The position numbers and the translations under genes are program-made. Source: Candidatus Sigynarchaeota archaeon (lineage in GTDB: Archaea > Asgardarchaeota > Jordarchaeia > Jordarchaeales > Jordarchaeaceae). From it: a DNA stretch of 11,198 nucleotides. Under the pieces are notes generated by a model, which was not told the DNA's origin, ran no database searches, and saw only the letters and a list, made by a program, of their open reading frames with translations. Positions 5,867 through 11,198 of this stretch are shown piece after piece. The DNA is taken from positions 1 to 11,198 of the forward strand of contig JAUQYY010000110.1 in the NCBI GenBank assembly GCA_030587505.1. The letters are read 5' to 3'. Within the stretch, counting starts at the first letter, position 1, and each line of letters opens with the position of its first letter.

Positions 5867-6982
5867 TCAGACGAAGGGGCGGCAGTGTTTTAGGGCTTCC
5901 ATTACCACCCTCACGAAATCCTCTGGTGTTGCTACGGCTACTTGTCCCTGTTTGAACGCGGCTTCCACCCTGGCTCTCACGGTGCTTTCGCTTATGTCTA
6001 TGCCTTTGAATGTCTTTTCCATGTCCTCTATGAGGGTTATAGGTGTGCAGTGGATGGAGCCCGTTATGTGCAGGTCGTGTATCTTGTCTCCCTTCTTCAA
6101 GGCAACGACTCGAATTAACGGCCCTCCCGAGATTTTTAAAGCCTTTTCTGTTCTTTCAACATCTGAGGGTATGTCCCCGAAACGCTTCTCCTCGCTCATC
6201 GCCAGCAACCAGTCCTCAGAGGTAAGCTTTTCGGTGTACTGGTCAACAACCTGCAGTTCCACTTCGGTTTCGTCCATGGGTTCGGGTTCCACCTCAAAAA
6301 TCTTCGCGAAAGCCTCATTGTAAAGGTCCCGCACTTCCCTTATTGGAACCTCCCTGTCGGTGAACATTTCGATCCAGCCAACTCTCTCCCTCATGCTCTT
6401 GGCCTCTTTGTCGGCGAATTTTTCTGGGGGCGGAGGGATAGCCTTCTCCATCACGTCCCACAGTGGTTCTTTCACCTGGGGTCCGTATCCTCCCATCCAG
6501 ACCTTGTTTCCGAAAAGGTTGTGGGTGTGCCCGGAGATTTTTCGCTTATTAACCTCCAGGTCGTTCAGGGGCCTATAGTAGGCGGGTATTCCCAGTCTCT
6601 CCTTAATCTCGCCGGCTGTGAAGGAAATCATTTTCTTGTACTGCTCCGCGTGCGTGTCTGGAAAATCTGGTACATCCTCTCACCTGAAAATGAAGCCGGG
6701 TAAAAAGTATCCGGCGTCCGCCCAGTAGGGGGATCCTCCGAATTCCACACGAATCATGTTGATGTCGTTTTTCTTGCAGTACTCGTAGTCCATGTCCTTG
6801 TAGGGGTCAGTGTAGTAGTACAGGAAGACCGCGTTTCTCGCGGGGTAAACCGAGAATATGGTGTTTGGAATCTCGGGAACCATGGTCATCAGATTTGCGC
6901 TCGCGTGTCCGAAAACCACCGCTTTGGGTATTTTCCAGTCTCTTTCGAATAGTCTCCACTTTTTCACCTTTGATTTAAACAT
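5867..6982 (-). pseudogene. Lipoate-protein ligase-like gene interrupted by an in-frame TGA
   Basis: Read through one TGA (6680-6682), the frame gives 371 codons matching the whole biotin/lipoate ligase fold. The first 100 residues include DYEYCKKNDINMIR and FGGSPYWADAG (81-91), a divergent form of the ligase RRxxGG motif. After the stop, 16 codons and an ATG (6631) lead without frame change into NDLEVNKRKISG (140-151), with the lysine expected to bind lipoyl-AMP at 148. Residues about 285-367 resemble the LplA accessory C-terminal domain (SGGPLIRVVALKKGDKI...LHITG). The enzyme would attach lipoate, or a similar cofactor, to an acceptor protein. The ATG at 6982 has GAGGGAG 9 nt upstream, favoured over a TTG at 7000. 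No useful ribosome binding site precedes ATG 6631, so a two-gene arrangement is poorly supported. A point mutation, sequencing error or recoding are the options. The end is a tandem TGA-TAA. Confidence 0.7.
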
Positions 6983-7034
6983 TTTCTCGTTCTCCCTCAA
7001 ACCGAATACAATTTTAGCTATTTTTGGTGTTTTT

Positions 7035-7042
7035 TATTTTAA
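7035..7042 (-). promoter_or_regulatory. TATA box for the lipoate-ligase-like gene
   Basis: The minus strand reads TTAAAATA. The start site would lie near 7012, about 30 nt before ATG 6982, leaving room for the GAGGGAG ribosome binding site at 6992-6998. Confidence 0.55.
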
Positions 7043-7061
7043 GTTTTCCCCCTCTTGAATC

Positions 7062-7079
7062 CGCACCCAAATTTGTGCG
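7062..7079. promoter_or_regulatory. Palindrome midway between two divergent promoters; possible shared operator
   Basis: CGCAC-N8-GTGCG is a perfect 5-bp inverted repeat. It sits about 19 nt upstream of the minus-strand TATA box (7042) and about 21 nt upstream of the plus-strand one (7101), a near-symmetric placement suited to one regulator controlling both genes. The function is inferred from position only. Confidence 0.35.
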
Positions 7080-7100
7080 TATCGAAAAAGTAATTAATGG

Positions 7101-7107
7101 ATAAATA
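7101..7107 (+). promoter_or_regulatory. TATA box for the M28 peptidase gene, flanked by TAATTAAT repeats
   Basis: ATAAATA lies between two identical 8-mers TAATTAAT (7091-7098 and 7117-7124), spaced 26 nt start to start. The transcription start would be near 7130, just before AGGAG (7133-7137), which is 10 nt from ATG 7148. Confidence 0.5.
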
Positions 7108-7147
7108 GGTCATCTCTAATTAATTTTAGACTAGGAGTTGTAACGGG

Positions 7148-8779
7148 ATGAACGAAAAGGGTTCGTCGAATGTTTCTGGAGAGGAAATGTTCCGCATCGT
7201 TAACGATTTGTGCAGCTTCGGTTATCGAAGGGCGGGTACACCACAAGCTGCGAAGGCGGAGGAGTACATCTACCAGAAATTGCAGGAAGCCGGACTGCCG
7301 GATGTTCGCTTAGCCCCCTTCAGTTTCACCCGCTGGTGGGCTGACAGGCACGAACTCACCATACTCTCAGGCGGGACACCCAGGGTGCCCTCCGACCAGA
7401 CGGTGGAAACCTTTCCCATCTGGTTTAGCGGATCCACAGGGAGGGAGGGGATCGTCGCCGAGCTTGTTTACGCGGGCTACGGAACAGCGAAGGACTTCGA
7501 AAGAGTGGATGTGGATGGAAAAATAGCCCTGATAGAGGCGCGAATGATTCTGAACTTCTACGCAACCTGGCGTGTCTTCGGCTCACTAAACCTCGCCAAG
7601 GAACACGGAGCACTGGGCCTCGTGGCCATCAACGGCTCCCCACTCGACTCGGTCGCCTACATAATGTCAGGCCAGGAGTTTGAGAGCTGGAAGACAAGCA
7701 TCCCAGCCCTATCGGTGAACAACGACGACGGCAACTACCTGAAGAAACTCTGTGAGCACGGCGAGAAATGCACCGTGAAACTGGTTGAGGACGTGAAAAC
7801 CGAACCCGCAAAAAGCAACATCATCATAGGAACCCTACCAGGAAAAACCGAGGACATCATACTGGTGGGAACCCACACCGACAGCACATTCACCGGAGCA
7901 GTAGACAACGCCGGAGCCAACGCGGGGCTCATTGCGCTAGCCAAGCACTACGCCAACGTTCCCCTAGAATCGCGGGAGAAAACCATGCTCTTCGTGGGGT
8001 GGACGGGGCACGAGTGCGCCTATCTCGGTGTGAACAGATTCGCTGAAATGTTCGGTGAGATGTTTCCAAGGATCGCGACGTTCGTCATGCTCGACGGCTT
8101 CGGCTCCAAGGGCTGGTACAACCAAGCCGCCGGAGGAGTTGTGGAAACAGGCACGGACGAGAAGAGGGGCTTATTCGTCTCGGATAATCCGATTCTCTTA
8201 AGATACGTTATGGAGGCGGTTGTGGAGTACAGGCTACTTCCCGCAGCCTACGTGTCGGCGAGGTCTCTACCGGTAAGCGACCTGAGACCATTCATCAGCG
8301 CCGGGGTTCCCTCAATACTCGTTATAGGGAAACCGGTGTGGTACCACACGAAGTACGACACACCCGACAAGATGACCCCGGACCAATTGGAGAGAACAGC
8401 CAAAGCTCACATCCAGTTCATAAACAGGATTCACAAAACACCCACCGAGGAGATAAAGGCGGCGGACGGCAAACTGTCTAATGTCGAGGAACTAATAGTC
8501 GAGAAACGCCGAGAGATTGCACAGCCAACGGTTTCGTTCACCATCACACCCAACCCGATGGTCGAGGGAGAGACGGCGGTCTTCCACACAGCGGTTTTCA
8601 CAGGTTCCGAGAGCATCCTGCTGGGCCTCACTTGGGACTTCGGCGACGGAGCCACAAGCAACCTGCCGCTCACGGTCCACGCGTACAGTGAGGCGGGAAC
8701 ATATGAGGTTACACTCACCTGCAAAGACAACTACGGGAACGTTGTCTCATCTAGGAGAATAGCAAGGGTGACGCGGTAG
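7148..8779 (+). CDS. M28-family zinc metallopeptidase with PA-like insert and C-terminal PKD domain
   Basis: A 543-residue protein. Residues about 10-60 begin the peptidase fold; about 95-190 resemble a protease-associated (PA) insert. The metal site follows the M28 pattern: His243 (GTHTDS), bridging Asp253 (VDNAG), Glu289 (GHECAYLG), Asp316 (MLDGFG) and His400 (WYHTKYDT). Family members are mainly aminopeptidases or carboxypeptidases using two zinc ions. In most, the residue before the metal-binding Glu is a Glu acting as general base; here it is His288. Residues 460-543 form a PKD domain (WDFGDG 496-501, AGTYEVTLTCKDNYG 516-530), usually found on secreted or surface proteins. No signal peptide or membrane helix is seen at the N-terminus, so the location is unclear. 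The start ATG has AGGAG 10 nt upstream. It is divergent from the lipoate-ligase-like gene and upstream of a permease. The stop is TAG. Confidence 0.85.
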   Translation: MNEKGSSNVSGEEMFRIVNDLCSFGYRRAGTPQAAKAEEYIYQKLQEAGLPDVRLAPFSFTRWWADRHELTILSGGTPRVPSDQTVETFPIWFSGSTGREGIVAELVYAGYGTAKDFERVDVDGKIALIEARMILNFYATWRVFGSLNLAKEHGALGLVAINGSPLDSVAYIMSGQEFESWKTSIPALSVNNDDGNYLKKLCEHGEKCTVKLVEDVKTEPAKSNIIIGTLPGKTEDIILVGTHTDSTFTGAVDNAGANAGLIALAKHYANVPLESREKTMLFVGWTGHECAYLGVNRFAEMFGEMFPRIATFVMLDGFGSKGWYNQAAGGVVETGTDEKRGLFVSDNPILLRYVMEAVVEYRLLPAAYVSARSLPVSDLRPFISAGVPSILVIGKPVWYHTKYDTPDKMTPDQLERTAKAHIQFINRIHKTPTEEIKAADGKLSNVEELIVEKRREIAQPTVSFTITPNPMVEGETAVFHTAVFTGSESILLGLTWDFGDGATSNLPLTVHAYSEAGTYEVTLTCKDNYGNVVSSRRIARVTR

Positions 8780-8833
8780 ACCCTACAAATTTGGGGCAGA
8801 CGGTTTGACACGGGTTCTAGACGATGAACAAGA

Positions 8834-8841
8834 TTTAAAAA
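8834..8841 (+). promoter_or_regulatory. TATA box for the ABC-2 permease; leaderless start likely
   Basis: TTTAAAAA centred at 8837-8838 places the transcription start about 26 nt downstream, at or next to the ATG at 8864. The mRNA would then be leaderless, even though GAGG lies 5 nt before the ATG. The rest of the 84-nt gap after the peptidase is featureless. Confidence 0.5.
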
Positions 8842-8863
8842 CCCGTAGTGCTTTGAGGGATGC

Positions 8864-10624
8864 ATGCCAACCTGGTTTACCATCGCAAAAAACGAGTACC
8901 GGCTTATCACGTCTGGGGTACGAAGTTACAGGAAATTGGTCATTCCACTGGTAATCCTCGCCCCAGTGTTAGCGTTCCTTGTGGTTATACATGTATCAAA
9001 CAGTATTTTTGTCGGTAACACCACCTTGAAGGTTGTTAGAAGCCTCCTGGGCGTTCCAGAGACGGTTGTGTACTCGCTTAATCCTCAGATCGACATTACG
9101 CTCGTGGTGGGCCAGTTTGTTTCGCTTCTCAGCTTCTTTCTGCCCATCATCATGGGTTTGGCGAGCGTCCTGAGGGAGATAGGGTCCGAGAACATGGACA
9201 TTCTGTACTCCAGCCCCGTTCAGCCCAAGCATATTTTCTTCGGAGGAATCCTGGTTAACCTTTTTCCCGTTCCCATTTTCCTCGCCTTTTTCAGCGTGAC
9301 GCTCATGCCGGTAATAATAGAACACGGGTATCCGGGTCCCCTCCTCCCAGTCGCCATGGCGCTGACCGTGGCTCTGCTCTACGTCGCAGGGCTCTGGATA
9401 GGGCTACTCCTGTCAGCCTACCTGAAGCTGAGAAGCCAGAACTCACCGAAGTACAAGGACCTCGCAAAGGTGGTGATCGTCACCGCCACAATCATAATAG
9501 GCCTGGCTTTCTTCGTCCTCTCCAACACTCAAACAGCAACCCTCTACATGTGGTTCTCACCCACAACCTGGACCACAAACATTATCTACCACTCAGTGGC
9601 AGGAACCAACATCGCCCTCGTCGAATATCCGGGACTACTCTCCTACCCGGTGCTCCTCACACCCGACCCCCTAACGTCCCTAGCGCTGCTGGTGGCGTTT
9701 CTGGGCGCGGTCTTCCTGCTCGGCGTGGTCCTCGTCAGGAGAATCAGACAGATTGACATAATCGGTGAGGGCATCGTAACCCTGAAGAGGGAGGAGAAGG
9801 TGTACCGGCTTCTGCGCAGGGTTTTCCCCACGAAGCTGGGCAGGCTGGCTGTGGTTCAGCTCAAGGACTTTTTCAGGGACCCCGAAAGCCTCGCAAGGGT
9901 TCTCACCGTTTTCCTCTTCCCCATAATACTCTACTTCCTCTCCGTGACGAAACTGTTCTCCAGCTTCTACTCAAGCACGGATCCCCTAACCCTCCTGGCC
10001 TCCCCGGGTATAGCCTTCTTCTTCATCATCATGGTTGGAACAATGATAGGCCAGATTGAGGCGACGCAGATGACCGTTAAGGGGAAACGCCTCCTCCTAA
10101 CGTACAAGAAGGCCCCCCACGGGATAAGAATGCTGGTCCACTCAAAGTTCGTGGAGATGCTGATAGTCGGACTGCCGCTCGGAGTAACCTCGGGAATAAT
10201 CTTCCAGATGGTCCTGGGAAGCCAGAGCCCGGGCCTCCAGGTACTCATCCCGGTGATGCTGTTCATGGTGGTGGTGAGCTGCGCCATAGCCCTCGGGGTT
10301 TACAGCGCCCGACCAGTCCTGCAGGAGGAGAGCGGAGGCCACCTCCTAAACTCAGCAATCATCGGAGCCATAGTCTCAATAGTCGGAGGCCTAATGGTGC
10401 TGTTCGCGGTTTTCCCATGGGCGATAGACGTAATCCTCTCCTACCCCATCCTCGGAGGCGTAATGCAGATCTACCCGAACATCTCAAACCTCATTCTGAC
10501 GATCTACTCTCTGGTCCCCCTTATACCCAAGGAACTAGGAATACTGATAGCAGTAATAATCGGAGTTTCTGCGTCCTACCTCTCCCTCAAAATAGGAGTA
10601 TCCAAACTGGTTCGACACGAGTAG
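8864..10624 (+). CDS. ABC-2 type transporter permease, two tandem six-helix halves
   Basis: A 586-residue membrane protein with about twelve hydrophobic segments: near 26-47, 79-103, 125-152, 158-186, 202-220 and 270-292, then 345-362, 380-398, 428-450, 458-480, 494-520 and 556-576. Each half starts with an amphipathic cytoplasmic segment (FTIAKNEYRLI; LAVVQLKDFFRDP) and has the ABC-2 loop after its second helix (LYSSPVQPKHIFFGG at 114-128; LTYKKAPHGIRMLVHS at 412-427). This suggests duplication and fusion of a single permease, so one chain could form the whole channel. ABC-2 exporters need a separate ATPase; none is found in the window, and the gene has its own promoter and no co-directional neighbour downstream. 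The cargo cannot be told; the adjacent peptidase with a PKD domain is only a positional hint. The stop is TAG. The 113-nt gap after it holds nothing clear. Confidence 0.8.
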   Translation: MPTWFTIAKNEYRLITSGVRSYRKLVIPLVILAPVLAFLVVIHVSNSIFVGNTTLKVVRSLLGVPETVVYSLNPQIDITLVVGQFVSLLSFFLPIIMGLASVLREIGSENMDILYSSPVQPKHIFFGGILVNLFPVPIFLAFFSVTLMPVIIEHGYPGPLLPVAMALTVALLYVAGLWIGLLLSAYLKLRSQNSPKYKDLAKVVIVTATIIIGLAFFVLSNTQTATLYMWFSPTTWTTNIIYHSVAGTNIALVEYPGLLSYPVLLTPDPLTSLALLVAFLGAVFLLGVVLVRRIRQIDIIGEGIVTLKREEKVYRLLRRVFPTKLGRLAVVQLKDFFRDPESLARVLTVFLFPIILYFLSVTKLFSSFYSSTDPLTLLASPGIAFFFIIMVGTMIGQIEATQMTVKGKRLLLTYKKAPHGIRMLVHSKFVEMLIVGLPLGVTSGIIFQMVLGSQSPGLQVLIPVMLFMVVVSCAIALGVYSARPVLQEESGGHLLNSAIIGAIVSIVGGLMVLFAVFPWAIDVILSYPILGGVMQIYPNISNLILTIYSLVPLIPKELGILIAVIIGVSASYLSLKIGVSKLVRHE

Positions 10625-10737
10625 TCGAAAACATTTGGTACCCTACCGCACCTCGTTCAGTTCGGTTAAAATTGAAAATCCTTAATGAGCCGCAACCGAG
10701 GGGGACTTCGGAACATGATCGGCGCGACATGGAAAAT

Positions 10738-11198
10738 TTATGAGACCCATGTTCCTTCGAGCATCAGAATACCCTTCTTGCACTTTGGGCAGGGAAGGGG
10801 TGCTCTCGGCTTCTGCTCTCTGTTGCTTAGGTACTCCTCCATCTTTTTGAGCTGCTTCGTCGCACTGTTGATTGAGCCGAATTTCGTCTCAAACACACTT
10901 ATGTAGGACAGGAAAAAGAAATCTCTATCCGTTCTCGGTGAAAAGCCTGTCGGATCACCGGTGTCCAAGCAGCTCTGGAAGAATGAGCGTACCCGGTTTA
11001 GGAACTCCTCTTTCCGTATTCCTCTACTATCAAGAACTGTGAGCAGCTCCTCCACGAGTTGAAAGAAATCCACGGAGACCCAAACAGTTGGTAGCACCAA
11101 TCCTTCGAAAAGGTCTTCGATGCGTTTAACCTGTCTGGCTAGGAGTCTCTTGGCTGAAATTCCACCGGTAACGATCGCGAGTTTAAGCAAGCTCTCCA
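10738..11198 (-). CDS. Unidentified protein with a single CxxC knuckle near its end, 5' end outside window
   Basis: The frame is open from TAA at 10738-10740 to the window edge, so the N-terminus is probably missing; a TTG at 11190 is a possible start but has no evident ribosome binding site in view. I do not recognise the family. The first 80 visible residues look helical (RIEDLFEGL, QLVEELLTVLDSRGIRKEEFLNRVRSFF). A charged helix (INSATKQLKKMEEYLSN) leads to PCPKCKKGILMLEGTW at the C-terminus, one half of a zinc ribbon with only two cysteines. A metal site would need a partner chain, ligands further upstream, or it may be degenerate. The gene converges on the permease across 113 nt. It appears to be a real gene because the composition is protein-like and no large frame competes on the other strand. 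Confidence 0.6.
   Translation of the reverse strand, partial: ESLLKLAIVTGGISAKRLLARQVKRIEDLFEGLVLPTVWVSVDFFQLVEELLTVLDSRGIRKEEFLNRVRSFFQSCLDTGDPTGFSPRTDRDFFFLSYISVFETKFGSINSATKQLKKMEEYLSNREQKPRAPLPCPKCKKGILMLEGTWVS

Noticed and set aside
6680..6682. Selenocysteine encoded by the in-frame TGA of the ligase-like gene
   Set aside because: The position is not a catalytic or metal site in this family, the preceding residues are not typical for a selenoprotein, and no SECIS element was recognised. Simple mutation is the easier explanation.
1..11198. CRISPR array, insertion sequence or prophage genes
   Set aside because: No regularly spaced repeats, transposase motifs, terminal inverted repeats or phage-type genes were seen on either strand.

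Overview
The window looks archaeal. Several genes are preceded by a TATA-like box (TTTTAATA, TTTAAATA, TTTAAAAA) about 26 nt before a likely transcription start, at least one with an adjacent B-recognition-like purine/C stretch. GGAGG or GGTGA ribosome binding sites and occasional TTG starts are also present. The gene content (AOR-type aldehyde oxidoreductase, archaeal PaaK-type ligase, corrinoid protein, divergent lipoate ligase, acyl-CoA dehydrogenase) would fit an anaerobic, organic-acid-using lineage such as Bathyarchaeia. That placement is inference, not something the sequence proves.

Layout. Positions 1-2113 (minus strand) hold a phenylacetate-CoA ligase family gene, then, after a 146-nt promoter gap, a small two-cluster ferredoxin and the N-terminal part of an aldehyde:ferredoxin oxidoreductase that runs off the window. 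A divergent promoter region (2114-2417) separates these from a plus-strand VOC/glyoxalase-fold gene. A 340-nt non-coding gap follows, then an acyl-CoA dehydrogenase that carries an extra C-terminal winged-helix-like domain. These five genes suggest aldehyde to acid (AOR plus ferredoxin), acid to acyl-CoA (ligase), and acyl-CoA to enoyl-CoA (dehydrogenase), possibly for aryl or branched substrates. The VOC protein resembles methylmalonyl-CoA epimerase but lacks the metal ligands.

Positions 4843-6982 (minus strand) look damaged. A cobalamin-binding corrinoid protein is intact. Directly upstream lies only the N-terminal stub of a uroporphyrinogen-decarboxylase-type methyltransferase, broken by two apparent 2-nt frameshifts and missing about three quarters of its length. 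Upstream of that is a lipoate-protein-ligase-like gene split by a single in-frame TGA.

Positions 7148-10624 (plus strand) hold an M28 metallopeptidase with a PA-like insert and a C-terminal PKD domain but no visible signal peptide, then a 12-helix ABC-2 type permease that looks like two tandem halves, with no ATPase in the window. The window ends in the 3' part of an unidentified minus-strand gene with a single CxxC knuckle. The most useful leads are the dehydrogenase-winged-helix fusion, the degraded methyltransferase beside a live corrinoid protein, and the TGA-interrupted ligase.
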